From the NCBI RefSeq assembly GCF_003173575.1, contig NZ_QGNY01000008.1, positions 1 to 64,000 of the forward strand: a stretch of 64,000 bases of DNA, written 5' to 3'. The notes beneath the pieces are model-generated. The model saw only the letters and a program-made list of their open reading frames with translations. It did no database searches and was not told the origin of the DNA. This DNA comes from Pedobacter paludis (GTDB lineage Bacteria > Bacteroidota > Bacteroidia > Sphingobacteriales > Sphingobacteriaceae). The position numbers and the translations under genes were made by a program. Positions 35,155 to 44,388 of the stretch are shown here, piece after piece (position 1 is the first letter of the stretch; each line of letters opens with the position of its first letter).

Positions 35155-35574
35155 TTATTCTGCTGGTGCAGCTTCTTCAGTAGTTTCTTCTTTTTTGGTT
35201 GCTTTTTTAGCAGGTGCTTTTTTAGCTACTGGTGCTTCTTCAGCAACAACTTCTTTAGCTACAGCTTCTTTTTTAACTGCTGGTGCTTTCTTTACTGGTT
35301 CTGCAACAACTTCAGTTTCAACATAAGGAAGAATTGAAACGTAAGATTTGTTATCAGCTTTTTTTCTAAAAACTACAGTACCATCAACCAAAGCAAATAA
35401 AGTATGATCTTTACCAATACCAACACCTTTATCTGGGTGATGTTTTGTACCGCGTTGACGTACTAAAATGTTTCCTGCGATAGCTAATTGACCACCGAAA
35501 ACTTTAATACCTAAACGCTTACTATGCGATTCACGTCCGTTTTTCGAACTACCGGCTCCTTTTTTGTGTGCCAT
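35155..35574 (-). CDS. rpmA: 50S ribosomal protein L27 with long Ala/Lys/Glu tail
   Basis: Residues 1-85 are a standard L27 beginning MAHKKGAGSSKNGRESHSKRLGIK, with GNILVRQRGTKHHPDKGVGIGKDHTLFAL. The N-terminus is of the type that needs no cleavage. After that comes a 55-residue extension rich in Ala, Lys, Glu, Val and Pro, ending EEAAPAE; ordinary L27 stops near residue 85-90. The tail is low in complexity and probably disordered. It follows rplU by about 50 bp in the usual L21-L27 order. Confidence 0.96.
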   Translation of the reverse strand: MAHKKGAGSSKNGRESHSKRLGIKVFGGQLAIAGNILVRQRGTKHHPDKGVGIGKDHTLFALVDGTVVFRKKADNKSYVSILPYVETEVVAEPVKKAPAVKKEAVAKEVVAEEAPVAKKAPAKKATKKEETTEEAAPAE

Positions 35575-35627
35575 GATTTTATATTTTTTTCAATCTCTAA
35601 AAAGAGAATGATTGGGTTAACAATTAA

Positions 35628-35939
35628 TTATAGAGTGATGTCAGAAATCTGAATCTTAGTGAAAAACTGGCGATGACCATTTTTCTTTTTGTAACCTTTT
35701 CTACGTTTTTTGTGGAAAATAATTACTTTATCACCTTTTAAATGAGATACGATCTTAGCTGAAACTTTAGCACCTTTAACTGCAGGAGCTCCTACAGTGA
35801 TTGCACCACCATTATCAACCAACAATACATTATCAAATTCAATACTAGCGCCTTCATCTCCTTGCAATCTGTGTACAAAAAGGTGCTGGTCTTTAGCAAC
35901 TTTAAATTGCTGTCCTGCTATATTTACTATTGCGTACAT
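35628..35939 (-). CDS. rplU: 50S ribosomal protein L21
   Basis: A 103-residue L21 of normal length. MYAIVNIAGQQFKVAKDQ at the N-terminus, a central beta-barrel region and the C-terminal HKKRRKGYKKKNGHRQFFTKIQI that contacts 23S rRNA are all conserved. It is the first gene of the rplU-rpmA transcript, with a clear promoter at 35980-36010. Confidence 0.97.
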   Translation of the reverse strand: MYAIVNIAGQQFKVAKDQHLFVHRLQGDEGASIEFDNVLLVDNGGAITVGAPAVKGAKVSAKIVSHLKGDKVIIFHKKRRKGYKKKNGHRQFFTKIQISDITL

Positions 35940-35979
35940 TGTTTAAATATTAGTTTTATAATTTTTATTTAACGAGGTG

Positions 35980-36010
35980 CAAATATAGAACAAATACTAT
36001 TAACACACAA
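35980..36010 (-). promoter_or_regulatory. Predicted promoter of rplU-rpmA
   Basis: On the minus strand TTG (36010-36008), 20 bp, then TATATTTG (35987-35980), an exact -7 consensus. The start codon lies about 40 bp downstream. Confidence 0.65.
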
Positions 36011-36075
36011 ACACATATTGAAAATATTTTCGGGATAATTTCTACTGCGTATCTTCTGCACCGAATGCCTTACTT

Positions 36076-36128
36076 TCAAAAAGGAAAAGGCATTAAGAAA
36101 ATGCCAAGTTTTACATTTTCTCAATGCC
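36076..36128 (-). terminator. Intrinsic terminator of the unknown membrane-anchored gene
   Basis: In the leftward RNA, GGCATTGAGAAAATG (36128-36114) pairs with CATTTTCTTAATGCC (36103-36089), a 15-bp stem with one G-U, followed by TTTTCCTTTTTG. It lies about 55 bp after the stop at 36182. Confidence 0.75.
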
Positions 36129-36181
36129 CATAATATTTAATGGACTATAAAATCTATATTACGGAGAGATGCTGAATTAAC

Positions 36182-36682
36182 CTACTTTCCGCTTCTTTTC
36201 TCAGCTTGATTAATGGTTTCTTCTATTACTTTTCTCATTTGAACCGCTGCGTCCAAAAGTTTTGGATTTCCATCAAAATCGCCATACAGAACAACGTGCT
36301 TTGATTTTTCCTTATAATTAAAGGTCATATCGTAACGCGGAACCGCCATAGATTTTGCACTTTTTTTGCCAATGGTATCGGGAAAATTCCAAAGACCAAT
36401 TTCGTTTGCCTTACTATGCATGAAAAGGATATCGTCGCTTTTTAGGAAAACCTGTTTTTTAACTGTCGAATCCTGAGCATTCACATATTGGTAATCGCCA
36501 GTAACCGAGTTGTAGTGATTCTCCAAAGTATCTTTTACGCCCCAACTAAACTGCATAGATACAAAATCATTTTTGCGGAAAGGTGCATTCTGAATGATTG
36601 GTTTATAATAAATGTAACAGTAAATAATCATCGGAACGATGATGGAAAGCGCTAAGAATATTTTTTTTCCTTTGTTCGACAC
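36182..36682 (-). CDS. Unknown membrane-anchored protein
   Basis: A 166-residue protein with a basic N-terminus and one hydrophobic segment (about 8-27), which is either an uncleaved anchor or a signal peptide. The rest is a soluble domain with NFPDTIG, YDMTFNYKEKSKHVVLYGDFDG and a helical C-terminus. I do not recognise a family. It is flanked by rplU on one side and a DAACS symporter on the other, all in the same direction, but with large gaps. Confidence 0.65.
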   Translation of the reverse strand: MSNKGKKIFLALSIIVPMIIYCYIYYKPIIQNAPFRKNDFVSMQFSWGVKDTLENHYNSVTGDYQYVNAQDSTVKKQVFLKSDDILFMHSKANEIGLWNFPDTIGKKSAKSMAVPRYDMTFNYKEKSKHVVLYGDFDGNPKLLDAAVQMRKVIEETINQAEKRSGK

Positions 36683-36819
36683 GGAAATAACTATTGAATA
36701 AGTGAATAATTAAGTTTATTGTTTTAAAGACTACAAAGCTTAAAAATTTAATTGATGTTCTAAACATCCTAAAATCATATATTCCACAAAAGCGGGCTTT
36801 AAGCTCAAGACTGAATATT

Positions 36820-38196
36820 TTAGCTTTCTTTAAGTTCGCCCTCCCACTTACTTACCACAGCAGTTGCTATGCTATTACCAACAACATTTGTTGCAGATCG
36901 GCCCATATCCAAAAGCGGATCAATACCGATTAACAGTGCTAAGCCAGCTTCAGGAATATTAAAACTTGCAATTGTACCTGCAATTACCACTAAAGATGCT
37001 CGTGGAACACCAGCAATACCTTTACTGGTAAGCATTAAAATCAAGAGCATAGAAATCTGCTGTTCGAAACCTAAATGAATACCATATGCCTGCGCAATAA
37101 ACAATGAAGCAAACGTCATGTACATCATCGATCCGTCGAGGTTGAAAGAATAACCCAAAGGAAGCACAAAACTTACAATTTTATCTTTACAACCAAATCG
37201 TTCTAAAAGCATCATCGTTTTAGGATAGGCTGCTTCGCTACTTGCTGTACTAAAAGCCAAAATAGCAGGTTCTTTCATATCGTTCACCAATCGGAAGACG
37301 CGTTTCTTTAGAATTAAAAACCCTAAAAATATAAGTACGGCCCAAAGAATTGCTAAGCCAAAATAAAACTCGCCAATAAAAATCGCATAAGTATTTAAAA
37401 CATTTAAACCCTGCTTGGCCACAATTGCAGTCATGGCTCCAAAAACCGCAAGTGGTGCAAAATTCATTACATAACCCGTCATTTTTAAAATTACGTGAGC
37501 AATTGCATCAAAAGCTTTAATCACAATCTGACCCAAATCTCCGATAGCAGCAGTTGCCACACCAAAGAAAAGAGAGAATACAACAATTTGCAGAATCTCA
37601 TTTGTTGCCATCGATTCAGCAATACTCTTTGGAAAAACATGCGCAATAAAATCCTTAACGCTCATCGACGCTCTTTGAATTCCAGTATTCACCAATTGAT
37701 CGGGAAGTGTTAATTTCATGTGTTTTCCAGGTTCGAATAAATTAACCAAGATTAAACCCAAAACTAATGACATTAAGGACATGGCTAAAAACCAGCCCAG
37801 TGTTTTACCACCAATCCTGCCGACAGCCTTAATGTCGCCAACTTTTGCCACACCAACAACAAGGGTTGTAAATACCAGTGGTGCTACAATCATTTTAATT
37901 AAGCGGAGAAAAATATCACTTAAAAGTGTAAAGTATTCAAGCTTCTTTTCGCGAATTTCTTCGTTTTCTCTTTTAATTTTAGTGTTAGCTTTCTTTTCGG
38001 CTTTTAATTGCGTAAAAGCAGTGGTAGTCGTATCGGTAGATTTAGCGATACTAACTTCGATACTTTTAACCTTGGCATCAGCATTAAGAATATTCTGATT
38101 GTAAACATCAATTGAATTAACGTTTAAAACATAGCCTAATGCAATACCTGCAATCAGCGCAATAAAAATAAATAGCGTGAGTTTGTTTTTCTTCAT
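36820..38196 (-). CDS. Dicarboxylate/amino acid:cation symporter (DAACS)
   Basis: A 458-residue GltPh-like transporter. After TM1 there is an insertion of about 50 residues rich in Lys, Ser and Thr (about 30-85) before PLVFTTLVVGVA, unusual compared with short family members. Conserved elements follow: the Ser-rich AFSTASSEAAYPKTM (HP1), LDGSMMYMTFAS (the family's NMDG-like motif in TM7, here LDGS), and SKGIAGVPRASLVVIAG (HP2). It imports glutamate, aspartate or C4-dicarboxylates with H+ or Na+. It acts alone. Confidence 0.93.
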   Translation of the reverse strand: MKKNKLTLFIFIALIAGIALGYVLNVNSIDVYNQNILNADAKVKSIEVSIAKSTDTTTTAFTQLKAEKKANTKIKRENEEIREKKLEYFTLLSDIFLRLIKMIVAPLVFTTLVVGVAKVGDIKAVGRIGGKTLGWFLAMSLMSLVLGLILVNLFEPGKHMKLTLPDQLVNTGIQRASMSVKDFIAHVFPKSIAESMATNEILQIVVFSLFFGVATAAIGDLGQIVIKAFDAIAHVILKMTGYVMNFAPLAVFGAMTAIVAKQGLNVLNTYAIFIGEFYFGLAILWAVLIFLGFLILKKRVFRLVNDMKEPAILAFSTASSEAAYPKTMMLLERFGCKDKIVSFVLPLGYSFNLDGSMMYMTFASLFIAQAYGIHLGFEQQISMLLILMLTSKGIAGVPRASLVVIAGTIASFNIPEAGLALLIGIDPLLDMGRSATNVVGNSIATAVVSKWEGELKES

Positions 38197-38290
38197 GAAT
38201 AATAAAAGTTTGTGGCCCCGTTAATTTGGTAAAACTACGATATTTAGCTTGCGTAACAAATTTTGATTTCATACCCTGTTAAATTTATTC

Positions 38291-38298
38291 TATTTTTG
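38291..38298 (+). promoter_or_regulatory. Predicted -7 box for the sigma-factor gene
   Basis: TATTTTTG matches TAnnTTTG. The nearest TTG upstream is about 25 bp away, which is too far, so only the -7 box is supported. Confidence 0.35.
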
Positions 38299-38356
38299 AA
38301 ATCTGCTGTAACAAACCATCCTCAGCAAAATCTAAAAAGCAACCTCAACAATTTAA

Positions 38357-38854
38357 ATGGAACAAAAAGACAAGTTATTTAAGGAAATCTTCGATTCGAA
38401 TTCCAAGAAAATATTCCATTTGTGTTATGGCTATACAGGCGATACCGATGCAGCTAACGATCTTTTGCAAGAGACATTTTTAAAAGTTTGGCAGAATCTC
38501 GATAAATTCAGAAACAAATCGCTTATCTCGACCTGGATTTACAGAATTGCCGTAAATACTTGTTTAACTTATTTAAGATCGGAAAAGAGACAGGCTAAAG
38601 ATGAACTTACAGACAATATAATTGAAAATAAAATTGAAGAGTTTTCAGAAAAAAACGAACAGGTTGCGCTTTTGTACACTTGTATTTCCAAACTCGAAGA
38701 AAACGACCGTTTGATTATTACTATGGTACTTGATGAATTACCTTATCATGAAATAGCAGATATCTCTGGCATTAGCGAGGGTAATTTGAGGGTAAAAATT
38801 CATCGCATTAAACAAAAATTAACAGAACTATATAACCAGTATGCAAGCGTTTGA
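38357..38854 (+). CDS. ECF-type RNA polymerase sigma factor
   Basis: A 165-residue sigma-70 family protein. Region 2 lies at about 10-75, with GDTDAANDLLQETFLKVWQNL and STWIYRIAVNTCLTYLR. Region 4 lies at about 110-160, with LPYHEIADISGISEGNLRVKIHRIKQKL as its helix-turn-helix. Its stop overlaps the start of the next gene, a membrane protein, by 14 bp, the layout of sigma/anti-sigma pairs. Confidence 0.93.
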   Translation: MEQKDKLFKEIFDSNSKKIFHLCYGYTGDTDAANDLLQETFLKVWQNLDKFRNKSLISTWIYRIAVNTCLTYLRSEKRQAKDELTDNIIENKIEEFSEKNEQVALLYTCISKLEENDRLIITMVLDELPYHEIADISGISEGNLRVKIHRIKQKLTELYNQYASV

Positions 38855-39440
38855 TCAAATACAGGAGTTGTGGCAAAAGCACGAGGTAGAAGTTAGGTTT
38901 TCTGCTGATGAAATGTTGCAACAGGCTAAGAAAGAGGTTAATGGAATAAAGCTAAAGTCGGCTTTAAACATTTTAGGTATGCTGGTATCTTTTATTGCCA
39001 TTGCAGGTGTATGGTTATTTTACGAGTACGAATCTTGGACCACACATGCTGGCTTTATAATTTTTCTGGTAGCCATCTTATCAACTACAATAATTTTATA
39101 CCGAGATTATAAATTAATTTCCAGAAATGATTTTACAGCTCACCCAAAAGAATTTTTGCAAGGCTTAAAAACGTATCAGTTAAATCGTTATCGCCTTTAC
39201 AATCAAATGTATTGGTTCTACACCACTGCCCTATCGTTGGGTTTCATTTTTACATTTATCGAAATTCTGCCCAGATTAAACTTTTTTCAACAAGTATTAG
39301 CCGTAGCAGTTACTTTTCTTTGGATCTTGTTCTGCTCTACACTTTTAAGAAAGGCTGTTATGAAACGCGAAAAAGAAAGAATTTCCTTATTAATTGAAAA
39401 ATTTGAGCGCATAACCGGACAGATTTCTACCCCAGAATAA
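38841..39440 (+). CDS. Membrane protein coupled to the sigma factor, possible regulator
   Basis: A 199-residue protein. An N-terminal cytoplasmic part (about 1-40) is followed by two transmembrane segments (about 45-62 and 70-90). After a loop come two more (about 125-145 and 150-168) and a basic C-terminus. It overlaps the sigma gene by 14 bp. I see no FecR or zinc anti-sigma (HxxxCxxC) motif, so an anti-sigma role is inferred only from position. Confidence 0.65.
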   Translation: MQAFDQIQELWQKHEVEVRFSADEMLQQAKKEVNGIKLKSALNILGMLVSFIAIAGVWLFYEYESWTTHAGFIIFLVAILSTTIILYRDYKLISRNDFTAHPKEFLQGLKTYQLNRYRLYNQMYWFYTTALSLGFIFTFIEILPRLNFFQQVLAVAVTFLWILFCSTLLRKAVMKREKERISLLIEKFERITGQISTPE

Positions 39441-39475
39441 TTTTAGGCACGGTTTTTTCGTTACAGAAATTACTG

Positions 39476-40039
39476 ATGAAAAAACTAATAATTCCAATAC
39501 TTTTTTTGCTGGCTTTGCCATGTACTGCTTTTAAGCAAGAGTTTACCGAACCTGTTCAGTTAGACTGGGAAACTTATTTTAAGGGCAAGGCCGATGTGCG
39601 CTCTCCTTTTTTTGCGCTAACCGCCATGACATGGAAATATAGTTATGCATCTACCACCTATCGCAATAGGGTTGTAATTAATTTAAAAAATGAAATCAGT
39701 ATAGATAAAGATAGATCGTGGGTAAAATGGGACAGAATAAAAGATCCTGAAACCAGAGCAAACCTGCTTCATCACGAGCAGGGACATGTTAATATTCAGT
39801 ATATATTACTATTAGAGGCGGATAGGGTACTGAAAAATAGAAATTATTCAATTAAAAATTATAAAACGCAGATTTCCGATCTTGCCAATCAGATAAGTGA
39901 TTTTTTTGATACCATGCAAAAGAATTATGATGAAGAAACCGAACACGGCAGCAACCATAAAATGCAGGGCAGATGGGATGTAATTATCCAAGATAAAATG
40001 AATGAATCTAAAGCAGCACTTGCTGAGTTAAAAAAATAA
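39476..40039 (+). CDS. DUF922-like secreted metalloprotease-type protein
   Basis: A 187-residue protein with a signal peptide (about 1-19). The core has TYRNRVVINLKNEIS, SWVKWDRI and LLHHEQGHVNIQYI. The HEQGH motif fits a zinc-binding HExxH-like site of the DUF922 family. It follows the membrane protein gene by 35 bp and may be cotranscribed with the sigma factor. The last 12 bp overlap the 3' end of the convergent kinase gene. Confidence 0.78.
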   Translation: MKKLIIPILFLLALPCTAFKQEFTEPVQLDWETYFKGKADVRSPFFALTAMTWKYSYASTTYRNRVVINLKNEISIDKDRSWVKWDRIKDPETRANLLHHEQGHVNIQYILLLEADRVLKNRNYSIKNYKTQISDLANQISDFFDTMQKNYDEETEHGSNHKMQGRWDVIIQDKMNESKAALAELKK

Positions 40040-40405
40040 TTTTGGTATAAATATAATTCCACCAACTGCTACGGCCAAAAATGCACACAACAAAACCGCC
40101 GCTGCTGCCAAATCCTTAACAATCTTAATTTTTGGATGATATTCGACAGAAACAACATCTGCAAGTTTTTCTATAGAGGTATTTATAATTTCCGCAACAA
40201 TTACAGCTGATATTACGGAGAGTATGGCAATCCATTCCAAGCCGGAGAGTTCTAGGTAAAAAGACAGGCCAATGGCAAGTATCGCGGCAAAAAAATGAAC
40301 CCTCCCATTATGGTCGTTTAGAAAAAAAAATTTGAGGCCATTAAAAGCATGCTTAAAACTTTTTATTCTATCTACAATTGAAAATCTTGGATTTTCTTCG
40401 CCCAT
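40028..40405 (-). CDS. Diacylglycerol/undecaprenol kinase (DgkA family)
   Basis: A 125-residue integral membrane kinase. It has an N-terminal amphipathic segment and three transmembrane helices (about 35-52, 56-75 and 98-120). The family motif is VAEIINTSIEKLADVVSVEYHPKIKIVKDLAAAAVLL, with the conserved Glu, Asn and Asp residues. In Gram-positives the family phosphorylates undecaprenol, in E. coli diacylglycerol; which applies here is unclear. A lipoprotein gene precedes it by 5 bp. Confidence 0.9.
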   Translation of the reverse strand: MGEENPRFSIVDRIKSFKHAFNGLKFFFLNDHNGRVHFFAAILAIGLSFYLELSGLEWIAILSVISAVIVAEIINTSIEKLADVVSVEYHPKIKIVKDLAAAAVLLCAFLAVAVGGIIFIPKLFF

Positions 40406-40410
40406 TTCTT

Positions 40411-41013
40411 TTATTCAGGTTTTATTTCGGTAGTAGAAAAACTGTTTCCACTCAGTTTATATTGGTAAGTTTTAACAATTTTCTTAGTGCTATCAGCAGG
40501 ATCGGTTATTGGAAATGATCGGAAGAGATCTCCATTTTTTATAAAGAATTTATCATTCCCGTTATAACCTTTCTTTTGGTTCGATGTTAACGAAGGAAAT
40601 CCTATTTTATTAAAATTTCCACCAGAATATTCAAATACATTAAGATCGGAGATATTTTTTTTACTCAAAAGCTCTATATACAGCTCCGGATTTCCATCGT
40701 TATCTAAATCCATATTCCAAACATCGGTCATAATTCCCTTACGCTCTACGGCAGTAGATTTAAAATTATTGTGTACAGAATCTGACATCAATATCTGGTA
40801 ACCGCCAATTGAATCTACTCCTTTTCCCCAACTTACCACTTCAAAATTCAATCCTGGTTTTACTTCAATATCCTTGTAATACCGAAAAGGATTTTTTTCA
40901 ACTTTAACGGCTTCTGTTTTTATTTCTGCGGGTTTCTCTTCTGTACAGGCAAAACAAAACAGCACCCCTGTTATTAACAAAAGATGCTGTAATGTACTTT
41001 TCTTAGTTTTCAT
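40411..41013 (-). CDS. Putative lipoprotein
   Basis: A 200-residue protein with a lipoprotein signal: basic start, hydrophobic LLLITGVLFCFA and Cys at about 23 (FCFAC). The segment DLDNDGNPELYIELLS resembles an FG-GAP-like calcium-binding turn found in many exported Bacteroidota proteins. No further domain is recognised. It lies in the same direction as, and just upstream of, the DgkA gene. Confidence 0.72.
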   Translation of the reverse strand: MKTKKSTLQHLLLITGVLFCFACTEEKPAEIKTEAVKVEKNPFRYYKDIEVKPGLNFEVVSWGKGVDSIGGYQILMSDSVHNNFKSTAVERKGIMTDVWNMDLDNDGNPELYIELLSKKNISDLNVFEYSGGNFNKIGFPSLTSNQKKGYNGNDKFFIKNGDLFRSFPITDPADSTKKIVKTYQYKLSGNSFSTTEIKPE

Positions 41014-41075
41014 TTTGTGTGGGACATTTTGTTTGTCCCAAATTAAGGATTTACACCTTCAAAACAAAAGGTTTT

Positions 41076-42986
41076 TTATTTCTTTGCTTCAGCTTTAACA
41101 TCGGGCGAGCCATTATTAAGAAGTGTCTCAACTACAACACTTCGTCTCCCGCTTGGAGCAACAACTATCGTTTTTAAGGTTCTTTTTTCTCCTTGTGGAA
41201 CTACAACCTTAAAAGGTTTTGTATATAAAAATGCATTTTCCGAAGGGCGGGATTCATCTAAAGAATAATAAATTTTTCCACCATTGATGGGAACCTTTAA
41301 ATCAATTGTAAACTCTCCGCCATTAAGCGGTTTGTCACTTTGACCAATTGGTGTGGGTATCCAAAAATTAATTCCGGCTTTATCCATTTTGGCTAGATGT
41401 ACCGGTAAACGGTCTTCAGTAAAATTCTTCAGATCTTTACGAACAACAGGGCTCCAAGCAATTTCAGACAAGGCCAACAATCGAGGAAATGCATGATTTT
41501 CTGCCTTTTCTGGAGTTTTGATGTATTCAGTCCATAAGTTCGCCTGTACACCGATTACATGTTTCCCCTGCTCACTTGTTAAAACTTTCGGAATTGGATC
41601 GTAAGCATATATTTTTTGATACGGAGCAAAACCGCCAATGGTTACAGGCTCATCTGGAGAATTAGACTGCTTGTGATCGATGTATAAACCCATCGAGCCC
41701 GGCGTCATAATTACATCGTGATTTTGCTGAGCGGCTGCGATTCCACCTTGCTCACCTCTCCAACTCATAACGGTTGCGTTTGGTGCGAGCCCACCTTCCA
41801 AAATTTCATCCCATCCAATAATAGAACGACCCTTTGCATTTAAATGTTTTTCGATCGTTTGAATAAAGTAACTCTGCAATTCATGTTCATCTTTCAGTCC
41901 TTTTTCTTTCATTAAATCCTGACAGAAAGCAGATTCTTTCCAATAGGTTTTCGGCGCTTCATCGCCACCAATGTGAATGTATTTAGATGGGAAAATTGTG
42001 ATTACTTCATCCAAAATATTTTCTAAAAAAGTAAATGTATTTTCTGAAGGGACGAAAATATCATCAAACACGCCCCAGGTTTGTTGCACTTGTTTTCCTT
42101 TTTTGCTACCAGCCCAAGGGGTTTTATCGCTTACAAAAGTATCGCGATCAGGAAAACAGCTTAATTCTGGATATGATGCAATTGCTGCTGATGCATGCCC
42201 AGGCAATTCAATTTCAGGAATTACGGTAATGTAACGGTCTGCAGCATATTTCACAATTTCCTTGGCTTCATCTTGAGTGTAAAAACCTTTGGCTTCTGTT
42301 AGATAATTGCCTTTACCGGGATAGTTACCAATAATAGACCCGTTTCTTGAAGAACCGGTTGTGGTAAGTTTTGGATATTTTTTAATTTCTAATCTCCAAC
42401 CCTGATCATCTGTTAAATGCCAATGAAAGGTATTAATCTTATAATAAGCCAGCTGATCGATGTATTTTTTAATAAATGAGATGGAAAAAAAATGTCGGCA
42501 AACATCAAGCATCGTTCCACGATATTTAAAACGTGGGTAATCATTAATGTCTACGCCCGGAATTGTAATTTTATCATTTATTTTTTCTGGCAACATCTGC
42601 ATAACCGATTGAACGGCATAAAATAAACCTGCTCCTTTCCCTATTAGCAAAATTTGATTTGGTGTTACTTTAATGGTGTAACCTTCATCTGGCAATTGAT
42701 CTGCTCCAACAGATGTTAAAATAATTGCTTTCTGATTTGCTTGTAAATCTTTCACCTCCCGTAACGAAAAGCCTGCTTTTGTTACAATAAACGCATTTAA
42801 TAAGTCGCTCATTTTTGCACCCTCAGTTCCTGTAGACTTTAAGACTACGGTTTTATCAAGCACAAAATTCCCGCTGTTTTTGGTTATCGAAACCGGTGCG
42901 GGAATAATGCCTAGATTTACATCGCTCTGCGCATAAGCGGATGTACTGATTAGGGCACAAATAAAAATCGAAAGAATTTTGTTCAT
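41076..42986 (-). CDS. Secreted beta-N-acetylhexosaminidase (GH20)
   Basis: A 636-residue enzyme. It has a signal peptide (about 1-19, ending AYAQ), a GH20b-type N-terminal domain (about 20-150) and the catalytic barrel (about 150-500) with YRGTMLDVCRHF, NTFHWHLTDDQGWRLEI and the HIGGDEAPKTYW motif containing the Asp-Glu catalytic pair. A C-terminal CHB_HEX-type domain follows (about 545-620). It releases terminal GlcNAc or GalNAc from glycans or chitin oligomers, probably in the periplasm. No SusC/SusD pair is adjacent. Confidence 0.94.
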   Translation of the reverse strand: MNKILSIFICALISTSAYAQSDVNLGIIPAPVSITKNSGNFVLDKTVVLKSTGTEGAKMSDLLNAFIVTKAGFSLREVKDLQANQKAIILTSVGADQLPDEGYTIKVTPNQILLIGKGAGLFYAVQSVMQMLPEKINDKITIPGVDINDYPRFKYRGTMLDVCRHFFSISFIKKYIDQLAYYKINTFHWHLTDDQGWRLEIKKYPKLTTTGSSRNGSIIGNYPGKGNYLTEAKGFYTQDEAKEIVKYAADRYITVIPEIELPGHASAAIASYPELSCFPDRDTFVSDKTPWAGSKKGKQVQQTWGVFDDIFVPSENTFTFLENILDEVITIFPSKYIHIGGDEAPKTYWKESAFCQDLMKEKGLKDEHELQSYFIQTIEKHLNAKGRSIIGWDEILEGGLAPNATVMSWRGEQGGIAAAQQNHDVIMTPGSMGLYIDHKQSNSPDEPVTIGGFAPYQKIYAYDPIPKVLTSEQGKHVIGVQANLWTEYIKTPEKAENHAFPRLLALSEIAWSPVVRKDLKNFTEDRLPVHLAKMDKAGINFWIPTPIGQSDKPLNGGEFTIDLKVPINGGKIYYSLDESRPSENAFLYTKPFKVVVPQGEKRTLKTIVVAPSGRRSVVVETLLNNGSPDVKAEAKK

Positions 42987-43196
42987 GATTTAAATTTAGT
43001 TTTAGGATAATTATTTGATTATTTAATACAAGATAGAGAATAGAAAAGCTTCCTTTATCTCACTTTTTTGTTACAATACAGATCAAACGTTTGACTCGCT
43101 GTATTTCTGGCAATCAATTTTTTTTCCATCTTAATTTTTGACAATCCGAATAGCGACAGAATAAAGCGTTGTCAAAACTTGAAATTTAAGACATAA

Positions 43197-43229
43197 AAAA
43201 AGAGAAACCATTTTCTGATTTCTCTTTCA
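43197..43229 (-). terminator. Intrinsic terminator after trxB
   Basis: On the minus strand AAAGAGAAA pairs with TTTCTCTTT around a 12-nt loop and is followed by T residues. It lies about 22 bp after the trxB stop. Confidence 0.8.
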
Positions 43230-43250
43230 AGTATTATGATAAAATTATTT

Positions 43251-44207
43251 TTATGCCTCTATCGGATGTTCTTTTGCTGCTAAATATCTTTCGGCATCTA
43301 AAGCAGACATACAACCAGAACCCGCAGCAGTTACGGCCTGTCTGTAATACATATCCTGAACATCGCCACATGCGAAAACACCTTCTACATTAGTTAAGGT
43401 AGAACCTGGTTTGGTTAAAAGATAACCAGTTTCGTCCATATCCAACTGACCTTTAAAAATATCGGTATTTGGTTTATGACCAATGGCTACGAAGAAACCT
43501 TCAACAGCGATATCAGATTCTACATTGGTTTTGTTATTTAAAACTTTAACAGCAGTTACATTTTTGCCGTTCCCTAGAATTTCCTGAGTTTCGGTATTGT
43601 AATGCACAATAATATTTGGAGTTGCCAAAACACGACTAACCATCGCTTTTGAAGCTCTAAACTCATCTCTACGAACCAATAAATGCACGGTTTTACAAAG
43701 CTTCGCTAAATAGGTAGCTTCTTCTGCCGCGGTATCTCCAGCACCAACAATTGCTACATCCTGTCCTTTGAAAAAGAAACCATCGCAAACAGCACATGCT
43801 GAAACGCCAAAACCATTATATTGTTGCTCACTCGGTAAACCTAACCATTTAGCCGTAGCACCTGTTGCAATAATTACAGTGTCAGCAGTAATCGTTTTAA
43901 TTTCATCAACCACAACCTTATGTGGAGTTGATGAAAAATCTACTGAACTGATGTAGCCAAAACGGATATCGGTACCGAAACGCTCTGCCTGTTTACGGAA
44001 ATCTTCCATCATTTCAGGCCCCATAATTCCTTGCGGGTAACCTGGAAAATTCTCAACATCAGTGGTTTGCGTAAGTTGCCCACCAGCTTGCATGCCTGTG
44101 TACATAATTGGTTTTAAATCAGCTCTGGCTGCATAAATTGCAGCTGTGTAACCCGCCGGACCAGAACCTATAATTAAACACTGAACGTGTTCGTTTTCTT
44201 GTGACAT
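43251..44207 (-). CDS. trxB: Thioredoxin-disulfide reductase
   Basis: A 318-residue low-molecular-weight TrxB. The FAD-binding motif GSGPAGYTAAIYAARA is near residue 13. The redox-active CAVC is at about 138-141, followed by DGFF. NADPH-binding GAGDTAAEEATYLA is near 155, and the FAD C-terminal GVFACGDVQD near 280. The active-site spacer AV rather than AT is a minor variation. A strong promoter is predicted at 44242-44272. Confidence 0.97.
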   Translation of the reverse strand: MSQENEHVQCLIIGSGPAGYTAAIYAARADLKPIMYTGMQAGGQLTQTTDVENFPGYPQGIMGPEMMEDFRKQAERFGTDIRFGYISSVDFSSTPHKVVVDEIKTITADTVIIATGATAKWLGLPSEQQYNGFGVSACAVCDGFFFKGQDVAIVGAGDTAAEEATYLAKLCKTVHLLVRRDEFRASKAMVSRVLATPNIIVHYNTETQEILGNGKNVTAVKVLNNKTNVESDIAVEGFFVAIGHKPNTDIFKGQLDMDETGYLLTKPGSTLTNVEGVFACGDVQDMYYRQAVTAAGSGCMSALDAERYLAAKEHPIEA

Positions 44208-44241
44208 TATATTGTGTGTTTGAAATTCATTAATTGGAGTA

Positions 44242-44272
44242 CAAATTTAAGTCTTTAAATAATGATCAGCAA
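44242..44272 (-). promoter_or_regulatory. Predicted promoter of trxB
   Basis: On the minus strand TTG (44272-44270), 20 bp, then TAAATTTG (44249-44242), an exact -7 consensus, about 35 bp before the start. Confidence 0.65.
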
Positions 44273-44388
44273 GTACGCATTGTCAACATAGTTTACTTAT
44301 TAACATTGAGATTTATACGTTTGAAATATGCTGATCTTATTTCTATAAAATCAAAATCATCTAATGGTAAAGATTAATTGCGTTGTGA

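Noticed and set aside
40028..40039. 12-bp overlap of the convergent DUF922 and DgkA genes
   Set aside because: Both reading frames look intact and short convergent overlaps are common; not evidence of a frameshift.
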